This document shows positions 1-6,930 of a stretch of DNA of 9,724 nucleotides, one piece after another. Both the position numbers and the translations under genes were made by a program. Below the pieces are notes generated by a model. That model saw nothing but the letters and a program-made list of their open reading frames with translations. It had not been told where the DNA came from and did no database searches. The stretch covers positions 1 to 9,724 of the forward strand of contig JAEOUI010000368.1 of NCBI GenBank assembly GCA_016839425.1. The letters run 5' to 3'. Position 1 is the stretch's first letter. Every line of letters starts with the position of its first letter. The stretch comes from Promethearchaeota archaeon. GTDB lineage: Archaea; Asgardarchaeota; Lokiarchaeia; Sigynarchaeales; SOKP01.

Positions 1-641
1 CCCGAGGCACCCTCTTCGGAAAGAGTCACTCGATAATCATCGTAAGATTCACCATGAACTTCGACTGTTAGCGTTTTGGGACTTCCAACGAGGTCTGAAA
101 TAAATCCTGTATCGTAGGTAAGAGATGTATTTATCCCTGAGTCGCTTGCATGGTAGTAAAAAAAATATGTAGCATTATTGTTAGCAGGAACATTTACCAT
201 GAACACGACATTACAACTTGTAATATATGTGGTACCTACTTTATTATATAATTGTATCGGTAATGGATCGCTCCAACCAGGATTGAGAAAGCGGACGACT
301 CTTTGCGTGCCAGCGTAGAATGATCCTGCCTCAAATGTCAATGCAATATCAACTGGTTCGTATCTATCGTGACTCTGGTTGTTTTCAATATTGATGGCAA
401 TACGTTTAGACCACATGTTATTCCACCAACTTCCACTAGTGTCATAAGTATCATCAACTTCTTGAGTAAAACTTGTTAAAACATTATCTTCATGTAAATT
501 ATTATTGGATGTACCTGATTTTTCATTTCCAATCGAATTATTTAAATTTAGATTAATAAATAGAGGGCTTAAGATCAATACAGTTGTAATCGAAAGTAAA
601 AATAGATTTTTAAGAATCTTTTTTTTGTGCATAATTCTCAT
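1..641 (-). CDS. Secreted surface protein with DUF2341-like N-terminal domain (3' end outside window)
   Basis: The reading frame opens with ATG at 641 and stays open for 213 codons to the left edge, so the gene is 5'-complete and 3'-truncated. A second in-frame ATG at 632 is a possible alternative start. The N-terminus is basic (several Lys/Arg), followed by a hydrophobic segment around residues 12-31, which is a signal peptide or membrane anchor. A Ser/Asn-rich linker follows. A domain then starts near residue 72 with SWWNNMWSKRIAINIENN. This SWWN-x2-6-R-x-I-x-I/L-x-NN opening is typical of DUF2341-type domains of archaeal and bacterial surface proteins, and it resembles the start of the large surface protein encoded at 4374-6143, suggesting paralogy. 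Several N-x-S/T sequons suit an extracellular glycoprotein. The substrate is unknown; such modules usually bind carbohydrate or build surface layers. Signal and topology are clear, but the family call is by eye. Confidence 0.75.
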   Translation of the reverse strand, partial: MRIMHKKKILKNLFLLSITTVLILSPLFINLNLNNSIGNEKSGTSNNNLHEDNVLTSFTQEVDDTYDTSGSWWNNMWSKRIAINIENNQSHDRYEPVDIALTFEAGSFYAGTQRVVRFLNPGWSDPLPIQLYNKVGTTYITSCNVVFMVNVPANNNATYFFYYHASDSGINTSLTYDTGFISDLVGSPKTLTVEVHGESYDDYRVTLSEEGAS

Positions 642-710
642 TGTAAATATCGTACCTTTTTTATTTGTGTGTTAAATTTTATAAAAATCTTTAAGTCCTA
701 GTCTAAGAAG

Positions 711-724
711 ATATATATAAATTT
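711..724 (-). promoter_or_regulatory. Candidate TATA-box promoter of the left-edge surface protein gene
   Basis: Read on the minus strand, this stretch is AAATTTATATATAT, a good archaeal TATA-type box. It would place the transcript start near 690 and give a leader of about 50 nt. Directly downstream, at 710-699, is CTTCTTAGACTA, which recurs in the upstream region of the other surface gene. A second AT-rich candidate, TTTTTATAAAATTT at 687-674, would give a leader of only about 15 nt, so the exact start is uncertain. Confidence 0.4.
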
Positions 725-797
725 TTGTCAAAAACGGTGAAAAATTGCTACTAACTCCTTTTTCTCAAGGTTTCCACGTATCTCAATGTAAGATTTT

Positions 798-809
798 AAA
801 AAAAAAAAA
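798..809 (-). terminator. Oligo-T terminator after the longin-like gene
   Basis: On the minus strand a run of 12 T begins three bases after the TAA stop at 813-815. Archaeal RNA polymerase commonly terminates at such U-tracts without a hairpin. It would end the transcript of the surface-protein/longin-like operon before the next minus-strand gene, which has its own promoter. Confidence 0.6.
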
Positions 810-812
810 TGA

Positions 813-1955
813 TTATTTTTTGAGCGCGTTTATTTTCTTTTGAATCGATTCCTTGAGCGACTTTTTTTCCTTGGAACGCTTGCTGGAGTAGGCGTCTTGA
901 AGCACTTTCACATACTCGACGAGTACTCGATCGGCCTTGGATTTTTGCTCGTATTCTTTCATTATCACATTGTATTGATATTTCGGAAAAATCAATCCCA
1001 CATAAAAATCGTTGATCAAACCGTAATATTCCACATTTTGGTCATCCCGAAACACATGTACCAGCCGGCAATCCCAGAGCCACTTGAGCACATGGTCAAG
1101 GTCTTCCACACCCTTTTTCTTGAGTTTTTCCAAGTCGTTGCGCGTTACGATGGCGGTCCGGAGCAACCGGAGGGTCTCGTAAACTTGCGGATTGTTCAAA
1201 CCTTCCACGACATTCAGGTTATCTTCTTCCGAAGGAATATAATTCGAGAAAAATTTCTTGGATTCCGTCAAGTATTCGCTGGAAAGCTTGGCTGGCAATC
1301 CTTTTTGCTCGGGATTTTCCAAGAGCTTAATAGGTGGGACCCTCAGCATCACGACATCGTTTATGAGAAATACTAGTTCCGAAAGCATTCCTTTGACCGA
1401 TGATTCCTTGATCATCTCCCGCTTGACTAGATCGATGAGAACTTCGTCAATGTTCACGAAACCTTGCTTGAATTTGTCCTTTAACCATACTTGCAGCTCT
1501 GATTTCGAAACCACGCCCTCGACTCTCAATCGGTCGATGATCTTACGCTTGACTTCGTCTTGATAGGTCATTGCGAGCTGTTGTTCGAGATTCAGGCTAG
1601 GATATACGGCAAGCCGCCGATACAAGTCGGGCAAGGCGATCTCAAGCGAATCGTCTTCGATACTCTGGAGTATGCTTCTCGAGATATCCGCAAGACCACC
1701 CTCGTAAGCATCTGTGTCCTCGTCTAGGTTCATTAGCAGTAAAACATAATACGGCTTATCGGGACCCATATAATAGGATGCTATGTTGAGCGAGCCCACC
1801 ATCAGGCTGATGATGCCCGTCTCGCCGCTATATTCATGCGTACTATAGACGTGCATAAGCGTCTGGTCCGTGACATTGACTTCTGGAGGGTATCGTGCGA
1901 TGATCATATTGCCAACCAGGTCGTCCCATTTCATAATGATGATTCCGAAGGGCAT
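813..1955 (-). CDS. Probable longin/roadblock-like domain protein with two winged-helix domains and a C-terminal basic helix
   Basis: A cytosolic protein of 380 residues with no signal or membrane segment. Residues 1-105 begin with GIIIMKWDDLVGNMIIARYP and continue through alternating strands (GIISLMVGSLNIASYYMG, YYVLLLMNLD) into a helix. That pattern fits the profilin-like longin/roadblock fold, which is expanded in Asgard archaea and regulates small GTPases in eukaryotes. Residues about 133-206 and 254-324 look like two winged-helix domains, and 325-380 is a Lys-rich helix or coiled coil. The ATG at 1955 immediately follows the TAA of the upstream surface-protein frame (TAAATG), so translation is probably coupled; an in-frame ATG at 1934 is the alternative start. 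The longin call is fold-level pattern recognition and could be wrong. No enzyme motif is seen. The inferred role is a cytosolic adaptor or regulator for the membrane protein upstream. Confidence 0.6.
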   Translation of the reverse strand: MPFGIIIMKWDDLVGNMIIARYPPEVNVTDQTLMHVYSTHEYSGETGIISLMVGSLNIASYYMGPDKPYYVLLLMNLDEDTDAYEGGLADISRSILQSIEDDSLEIALPDLYRRLAVYPSLNLEQQLAMTYQDEVKRKIIDRLRVEGVVSKSELQVWLKDKFKQGFVNIDEVLIDLVKREMIKESSVKGMLSELVFLINDVVMLRVPPIKLLENPEQKGLPAKLSSEYLTESKKFFSNYIPSEEDNLNVVEGLNNPQVYETLRLLRTAIVTRNDLEKLKKKGVEDLDHVLKWLWDCRLVHVFRDDQNVEYYGLINDFYVGLIFPKYQYNVIMKEYEQKSKADRVLVEYVKVLQDAYSSKRSKEKKSLKESIQKKINALKK

Positions 1956-4295
1956 TTAGAGATCATCACCTCCCTTGATGTTTTTTAAATCTCCATCAGT
2001 ATTAGTACTATTGCCGCCTATTGTTTTTCCGAGCTTTTTGTCCTTTGAAACCCCCAGCTTGTTCCTCAGGGATATATCGTGTATCTTCCACCGTTCTTCG
2101 AACATCTTAACCAAAAATTCCCCCTTTGAGGGATAGCCCATTGATTTTGACAGGGAACCCTTCGATTCTATGGTTTTTATCAACGCTTTACCTTTCTTTA
2201 TGAATTTTGGAATTCTTCTTACTTGTATGTATCTATAACCACCTAAACTGCCAAAAATCGCAACCACGGCCCCAATTATTATTATAAGATAGAATGTGGG
2301 AATCCCACCAACTTTAGGCATTTCAATAGTTAAAATCACGCTAATCTCCGTTGTCTGGTGAAGTTCTTTTTCCATATATATTTTCCCTTTAATTGTTATG
2401 GGGGAAAAGAATGTATCGTATCTCGATGTTGGAAAATCAAGATAATATATACCAGGCGTTTGTGCCTCTGTAAAACTTAGGTTTCCAAAATTACCAATCA
2501 TATAAATTCTAGCACCCGTAATCGGTATGGAACTATTTGAAGGATCAGTCAAATTTAATGTAATCCTATAAGCCGCCCCTTGTTCGATAGATTTAAAGAT
2601 CTCCTCGTATCCCGTATAAATGGGCCTTTTTAGAACATTTAGAGTGAAAATAACTGTTTTTGAGATAAATTGGGTTTTTTTAAAGGCAATATAGATGTTA
2701 TAAGTGCCTGCTGATAAATCCCCAGTTCCTACATCTAAAACATGAATCTTCTCAGTATTTTCATCTAAAAGCGTAGTAAGCACGAATGTTTCGTTTCCAT
2801 CCTCATCTTCATAATATACTTCCGCAGAAAATTCATCTAAGCTTCCAAGTCTTACGGAATCGTCCGAGTCGTTGTATTCGAAATAATACAAGACTTGCTC
2901 CCTGATCCATATGCTTGCCTCGAATTTCGGAGTTACTCTCGATGAACCGTTGACTTCAGTGTGCTTAGCTAACACCGTGATAAAGAACTCATATTCATCT
3001 TTTATAGAGTGATTTTCAAGCCCTATCGTGATTCGAATTGAATATTCTCGAGATTCAGTAGCATAGATACTTTCAAAAGGAAGCACCCAATAATTTAAGT
3101 GAGCATTATCAGGTATGAGATTGCCAGATAACGTTCCAGAATCGTCTTCCCAATAGAACTCGTAAATGTCTGGTGATAAAATAGTTCCAGAACTGGAATC
3201 AAAATATCTCATCGTAATATTGAGATCTCTACCGAAATACACCGAAGTAAAATATTTTTTACTTGTTGGTTTTTTCTGTAATTCATCTGGAGTTATATCG
3301 TTTGGATCATATTCGTGTAATGTCAAACTTGTTGGTAATGGATTAATTTTTATAACTCGAATATCTTCTTTTGGAGAGAAATATGTATATTTTAGAGCAG
3401 TTATCCACACTTCGTAATAATTTCCCTCGTAACCAGCAGAAAGCAAGGAAGAATCAATTGTGATGCTATAGTTGCCATTAGTACCTAGCGACATATTATG
3501 TGAATACATTACCATTTTAGATTGATCGTATATCGTGCACATTACCTCGCTATTTACCCCATCATCTTCTAGCCATGTTCCACCGCCATTATCTGAATAC
3601 CAGAATGTTAACCAAATATCGATATCTTGACCCCATGAATACTCTTGGATAGGGCTCTCTTCTTCCGTTCCATTGGTGAACTTAGTTATGAAATCTTCGT
3701 CGTTAAATCGGACTGCCAAGATTAGATCAATTCCGCCCACACCTAGCGTGTAATTATATCCAAATAACAAGCTCGAATCAAACGATTGATCGGATTGGTT
3801 GACATAAAACTTGTATATTAACGATTGAGTTTGCCATATGGTGATATTGTAATCCAGGCTTGTATTGTACCAAAAGGCTATTCCAGTGCTTTGCCCGCGA
3901 GCGTATCCGTCAGTTCCCGTTTTTAATGTGTTAGTTACCACGGTTTCGGTGCCAGTTAAGTAAATTTTTACCGTTAAACCTGCAGCAGGGTTAAAAAATT
4001 GACTATCAACAACTTGTATATTCATTCTTGCGATATTGACATCAACTACCTCGATGTGAGCGTAAGTTAAAGTAACTTTTATGACTCCCAAGCATTCTGA
4101 ACTATTGGTTCCCGTTACGTCCAGCTTGATTCCGTACACATCGTAATCGTAGTCTTCTGCCGCTCGATAGGTTAGAAATAATTCCGTTCTAGAGTCCGAA
4201 TACATCTTTTGATCTATTATTTCTTCGGTGGAGCCCAAATCAATATCGTAAAACTCCATTTGCACGCTCTCAATGGCATCATTCATGCCAGTCAT
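1956..4295 (-). CDS. Membrane-anchored C-terminal part of a large surface protein (same frame as 4374-6143)
   Basis: The 779 residues from the first available ATG comprise repeated beta-rich, Ig-like or carboxypeptidase-regulatory-like extracellular modules (one at about residues 85-185). They carry many N-x-S/T sequons. One hydrophobic helix (about 665-686, TFYLIIIIGAVVAIFGSL) follows, then a tail of about 93 residues starting YRYIQVRRIPKFIKKGK. The positive-inside signal places this tail in the cytoplasm. There is no signal peptide, although the bulk must be outside. The reading frame stays open upstream to 4373 (26 further codons, no ATG, GTG or TTG), where it meets an in-frame TAG ending the preceding signal-bearing frame. 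The first beta-sandwich appears to begin in those 26 codons (VYVDGSSLVSRGENTVIDARIE), so the ATG at 4295 lies inside a domain. Most likely this is the C-terminal half of one 1395-codon gene, not an independent protein. The stop abuts the next gene. Confidence 0.8.
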   Translation of the reverse strand: MTGMNDAIESVQMEFYDIDLGSTEEIIDQKMYSDSRTELFLTYRAAEDYDYDVYGIKLDVTGTNSSECLGVIKVTLTYAHIEVVDVNIARMNIQVVDSQFFNPAAGLTVKIYLTGTETVVTNTLKTGTDGYARGQSTGIAFWYNTSLDYNITIWQTQSLIYKFYVNQSDQSFDSSLLFGYNYTLGVGGIDLILAVRFNDEDFITKFTNGTEEESPIQEYSWGQDIDIWLTFWYSDNGGGTWLEDDGVNSEVMCTIYDQSKMVMYSHNMSLGTNGNYSITIDSSLLSAGYEGNYYEVWITALKYTYFSPKEDIRVIKINPLPTSLTLHEYDPNDITPDELQKKPTSKKYFTSVYFGRDLNITMRYFDSSSGTILSPDIYEFYWEDDSGTLSGNLIPDNAHLNYWVLPFESIYATESREYSIRITIGLENHSIKDEYEFFITVLAKHTEVNGSSRVTPKFEASIWIREQVLYYFEYNDSDDSVRLGSLDEFSAEVYYEDEDGNETFVLTTLLDENTEKIHVLDVGTGDLSAGTYNIYIAFKKTQFISKTVIFTLNVLKRPIYTGYEEIFKSIEQGAAYRITLNLTDPSNSSIPITGARIYMIGNFGNLSFTEAQTPGIYYLDFPTSRYDTFFSPITIKGKIYMEKELHQTTEISVILTIEMPKVGGIPTFYLIIIIGAVVAIFGSLGGYRYIQVRRIPKFIKKGKALIKTIESKGSLSKSMGYPSKGEFLVKMFEERWKIHDISLRNKLGVSKDKKLGKTIGGNSTNTDGDLKNIKGGDDL

Positions 4296-4373
4296 CTCTA
4301 TCCGAGCGTCAATTACCGTATTCTCGCCCCTTGATACAAGCGATGAGCCATCTACATATACGCTTTCTTCAAC

Positions 4374-4376
4374 CTA
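4374..4376 (-). other. In-frame TAG interrupting the giant surface-protein gene (readthrough/recoding candidate)
   Basis: On the minus strand the context is GAA TAC TAG GTT GAA. The TAG is codon 590 counted from the ATG at 6143. After it the same frame runs open for 805 sense codons to the TAA at 1956-1958. It is the only TAG in register; all seven other stops that can be read in the window are TAA. Signal peptide and anchor lie on opposite sides of it. Possible explanations are pyrrolysine insertion or suppression, a nonsense mutation, or a one-base sequence error. The sequence alone cannot decide between them. Confidence 0.85.
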
Positions 4377-6143
4377 GTATTCTGAATCCGTAGAATCTCT
4401 TTTATTTATCTCACTTACAAGTAAAGTTTCCGTTTTATCGATTGGATAAACAGTATCTTCCTTGATTAGAGTGATGCGAGGGGTAATATCGTTATTAAGA
4501 TAATACACGGAATAATCGTAACCACCAGTACGGTTCTCCCAGATAAATTGTGCTTCGCCGTTAGCATCCAATGTTAGATTGGCTAATACCGAATCGTCGT
4601 CGTCGTATACGACTATATATCCCATATTGACTCGTATTCCATTTACATCAAGAACTTTAAAATCAATCGTCCAGAGGTCCGTTATTAGGTGTTCCGTGTA
4701 AAGCAATCCGCTAAATTCGACATCGCCACCTTTATTAGTACTGTTATAGATTTGTGTTTCTTTCTCGCTCAAATCTGGAAGCGTCTTCGTGTAATTAACC
4801 GTTATCGTGTAATTATCATAGGCGATATCAGTGAAAAGAGCAGTTCCATCGTATGCAACGGTATGATTTTGAATCAATTGCGTGTTATCAGAAGCGTTCC
4901 AAAAATACACGGTTGCTTTACCGTCCGTGATCCTTCTCCCGTCCATGTCTTTTACAACAATAGTTACATCCGCCGCTCTTATTCTTTCTTCTAAAAGATC
5001 GTAATCAAGTTCGATTCTTTCGTATAACCAAGTCATTTCGTCGTCCGATATGCCATAATCAAAGAATCGAATCTCATCGATATATCCACAATACGCTTGA
5101 CTTGAATCAAAGCCTCCTCCTAAAGAATCTTGTTCCTGAGCGATTATCAATCCACCACTGGCAATAGTGATTGGACTGCCAGGATTGGAGTAAATTAATC
5201 CATCCGTTATGGAAAGATTGGTGTAGATATGAGTTCCCGAACTCGATCGACGCCAAACATAGAAACACCAATCTTGCACGGTAGGAGCGCTCATTAACAT
5301 AAAATTATGATTTGTTCCACTAGATCCCGATAGGAGGTACTCCGTGCCTGTGGACTGCCTTTTGGCCCAAAAACAAATTGTATATTCCGTGAGACCGTTG
5401 AGCAAGGTAAAAGGAGCATTGATGTAGGCGGCAGTTTGGGTATCATTAAATTTCAACGATTTTCCATTAATACCTTCCTCGCGATAACCAACTTGAGCAT
5501 TTAATCCCAACCCGTAAAGTGTTGCATCGTGATCGTACGCAGAAGGATTTACAACCTGATGACCCATTTTGTCTTTCACAGTACTAGTTGAACCTGCCAC
5601 GATATCGTCATCAAAAGAATACCACGCCCTACCGAATTCGTATTCTTTATAGTAAGTAGAATCATAAGTGCATGTGTTGTTTCCATAATAAAGATAAGTA
5701 TCGTATTCGCTCGTTTGAGCACTAATATTAGTTTTAAACCAAATACGCGCTATTGTACCGTCTAAAGTGCAATAGTAGTCTCTTAAAACTCCATTTTCAA
5801 CTACTCGTATATCACCTAAATCTGCTTGCATTTTATCTGGAATTAGATTAGTTGTATCAATCTCAATATAAGTGCTAAAATCGGTCAAATTTTCGTCGTA
5901 GTTATTAGTAAGATTTATACATCGCCTAAACCGAAAATATTCATTCCACCACGAATCCAAACCCTCTCCCGCATTCGTGCGAATTGAATTGAAGTCTTCT
6001 TCAAAGTCAATGTTTTTTTCATTATTAATTATTGTATCATTTTTAAAGGGAATAGAAATCCAAATGGATGTCATTATAAAAAAAGCAACGAATCCAAGAG
6101 CAAATAATTGTTTCGATTTATAATTAAATTTTTTTATTTTCAT
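4374..6143 (-). CDS. Surface lectin-like protein: signal segment, DUF2341, LamG/ConA-like and carboxypeptidase-regulatory-like domains
   Basis: 589 residues from ATG 6143 to TAG 4374. Residues 1-12 are basic, and 13-33 are a hydrophobic signal or anchor (LFALGFVAFFIMTSIWI). Residues about 62-155 match the DUF2341 pattern: SWWN opening, ITN-like INLTNN, DIRVV, and LYYGNN at the end. Residues about 173-378 look like a LamG/concanavalin-A-like lectin domain: AWYSFDDD start, KSLKFND, the YTICFWAKR strand, and the YIDEIRFFDYGISDDEM end with WLYE. Two beta modules follow (about 391-470 and 488-575), the first of carboxypeptidase-regulatory type (DGRRITDGKATVYFWN). There are many N-glycosylation sequons. 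Probable role: an extracellular carbohydrate-binding or adhesion surface protein. It ends without a membrane anchor; the anchor lies beyond the TAG in the same frame, so this is probably the N-terminal part of one long protein. Confidence 0.85.
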   Translation of the reverse strand: MKIKKFNYKSKQLFALGFVAFFIMTSIWISIPFKNDTIINNEKNIDFEEDFNSIRTNAGEGLDSWWNEYFRFRRCINLTNNYDENLTDFSTYIEIDTTNLIPDKMQADLGDIRVVENGVLRDYYCTLDGTIARIWFKTNISAQTSEYDTYLYYGNNTCTYDSTYYKEYEFGRAWYSFDDDIVAGSTSTVKDKMGHQVVNPSAYDHDATLYGLGLNAQVGYREEGINGKSLKFNDTQTAAYINAPFTLLNGLTEYTICFWAKRQSTGTEYLLSGSSGTNHNFMLMSAPTVQDWCFYVWRRSSSGTHIYTNLSITDGLIYSNPGSPITIASGGLIIAQEQDSLGGGFDSSQAYCGYIDEIRFFDYGISDDEMTWLYERIELDYDLLEERIRAADVTIVVKDMDGRRITDGKATVYFWNASDNTQLIQNHTVAYDGTALFTDIAYDNYTITVNYTKTLPDLSEKETQIYNSTNKGGDVEFSGLLYTEHLITDLWTIDFKVLDVNGIRVNMGYIVVYDDDDSVLANLTLDANGEAQFIWENRTGGYDYSVYYLNNDITPRITLIKEDTVYPIDKTETLLVSEINKRDSTDSEY

Positions 6144-6228
6144 TTTAATCGTTCTCTGAAATTATCCTCTTAACAGAAAAGTTGAACAAATAGTCTTAGA
6201 TTTTGTTTTTAAATTTTTAGTAAAATTA

Positions 6229-6264
6229 TAGTCTAATAAGTCTAAAACTTATAATTATAAATTT
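6229..6264 (-). promoter_or_regulatory. Candidate promoter and repeated TTAGACTA motif upstream of the large surface-protein gene
   Basis: Read on the minus strand, AAATTTATA (6264-6256) continues into an AT-rich TATA-like stretch. It is followed by two near-direct copies, TTTTAGACTT and ATTAGACTA, down to 6229. The leader to the ATG at 6143 would be about 90 nt. The motif CTTATTAGACTA (6240-6229) differs by one base from CTTCTTAGACTA (710-699), which sits just downstream of the TATA box of the left-edge surface gene. A third, looser copy (TCTAAGACTA) lies at 6200-6191. A shared operator or initiation element is plausible, but AT-rich chance similarity is possible. Confidence 0.35.
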
Positions 6265-6324
6265 TTTTTATTTGGATTTAAGATGAATACTTGTTTATAA
6301 TATTTTGAATCGAAAATTAACCAC

Positions 6325-6339
6325 AAAAGATTTATTGTA
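6325..6339 (+). promoter_or_regulatory. Candidate BRE/TATA promoter of rpo11
   Basis: AAAAGA (6325-6330, BRE-like) followed by TTTATTGTA (6331-6339) is centred about 24-28 bases before the ATG at 6359, the usual archaeal distance from TATA box to transcript start. This predicts a leaderless or nearly leaderless mRNA and supports 6359 as the start. An alternative TATA-like stretch, TTTATAATATT, lies at 6294-6304. Confidence 0.4.
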
Positions 6340-6358
6340 TCTTAAATTTTATCTTGAT

Positions 6359-6871
6359 ATGGCAAAGAAGAAGAATGCTAAGTCAAAGGATGAGGAAGAA
6401 GGCGAAGACTCCGATTTTGACGATATTGATTCTTTAGAGGACTTGGACGACGATACCGTTTTTCCCGAAATTAAAAAAGAGCTATCCGAGGCAAAAAAGG
6501 CACCAGCTCCCGTCTCCGATGAAGAGGAGGAGGAGGAAGAAGAGTTCGAGGAAGACTACGAAGCAGAATTAGTACAAGTCAAGAAAGACTATAAGCTCGT
6601 CAAGCCGAGTATCATCAAGGGCGAAAACGAATACGACTATGAACTCCTCGTGGAAGGACAGTCCCACGGATTTTGTAACATTTTAGTAAAACACTTGTTG
6701 AAGACCGAGGGTGTTAACATTGCTGCTTATAAGATCACGAGAATTGATCCCCCAAAAATCTTCATTCGAGTGAACGATGGATACGATGTAAAGGATATCA
6801 TTCGCAATGGCATGACTTCTCTTCAAGAAGAAGTTAAATCAGTGGAAAAAGTTTTTCAAAAACTGATGTAA
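6359..6871 (+). CDS. rpo11: DNA-directed RNA polymerase subunit Rpo11 (RpoL) with acidic N-terminal extension
   Basis: 170 residues. Residues about 88-170 form the Rpo11/Rpb11/AC19 fold: YDYELLVEGQSHGFCNILV matches the family's E-x-E-G-E-x-H-T-x-C-N-L-L signature, then VNIAAYKITRI, PKIFIRVNDG and a long C-terminal helix (SLQEEVKSVEKVFQKL). Rpo11 pairs with Rpo3 in the assembly platform of archaeal RNA polymerase. Archaeal Rpo11 is usually about 90 residues; here some 80 Asp/Glu-rich residues precede it, including eight consecutive Glu near residues 55-62, after a Lys-rich start (MAKKKNAKSK). The frame can be extended to a TTG at 6305, but I prefer ATG 6359 because a TATA-like box lies at the right distance and the Lys-rich start looks natural. 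The gene opens a plus-strand cluster and is divergent from the surface-protein gene. Confidence 0.9.
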   Translation: MAKKKNAKSKDEEEGEDSDFDDIDSLEDLDDDTVFPEIKKELSEAKKAPAPVSDEEEEEEEEFEEDYEAELVQVKKDYKLVKPSIIKGENEYDYELLVEGQSHGFCNILVKHLLKTEGVNIAAYKITRIDPPKIFIRVNDGYDVKDIIRNGMTSLQEEVKSVEKVFQKLM

Positions 6872-6895
6872 TACGACATTTTTTAAATTAACTAA

Positions 6896-6907
6896 AAACT
6901 TTTTAAG
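6896..6907 (+). promoter_or_regulatory. Candidate promoter of the RNase III-like gene
   Basis: AAAACTTTTTAAG spans 6895-6907, with the T-rich centre about 27 bases before the ATG at 6931. This fits a BRE/TATA pair for a leaderless transcript. The purine stretch GAAAGGAAG at 6907-6915 is too far from the ATG (about 16 bases) to be a normal ribosome binding site. The T-run at 6879-6884 could also serve as terminator for rpo11. Confidence 0.35.
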
Positions 6908-6930
6908 AAAGGAAGCACCTTTTTACCTCA

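Noticed and set aside
840..1563. Open plus-strand frames of 178 and 101 residues opposite the longin-like gene.
   Set aside because: They are complements of a well-structured protein, lack recognisable domains, and overlap each other in different frames. They are antisense shadows.
4296..4373. Treating 4296-4373 as an intergenic spacer between two independent genes.
   Set aside because: It is exactly 26 codons in the frame of both neighbours, has no stop and no standard start codon, and reads as the start of a beta-sandwich domain. The nominal downstream ATG has no clear ribosome binding site and lies inside the domain.
6305..6358. TTG at 6305 as the start of rpo11, adding 18 residues.
   Set aside because: A TATA-like box at 6331-6339 lies inside this stretch at the right distance for ATG 6359. 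There is no ribosome binding site before the TTG, and the added residues do not belong to the Rpo11 fold.
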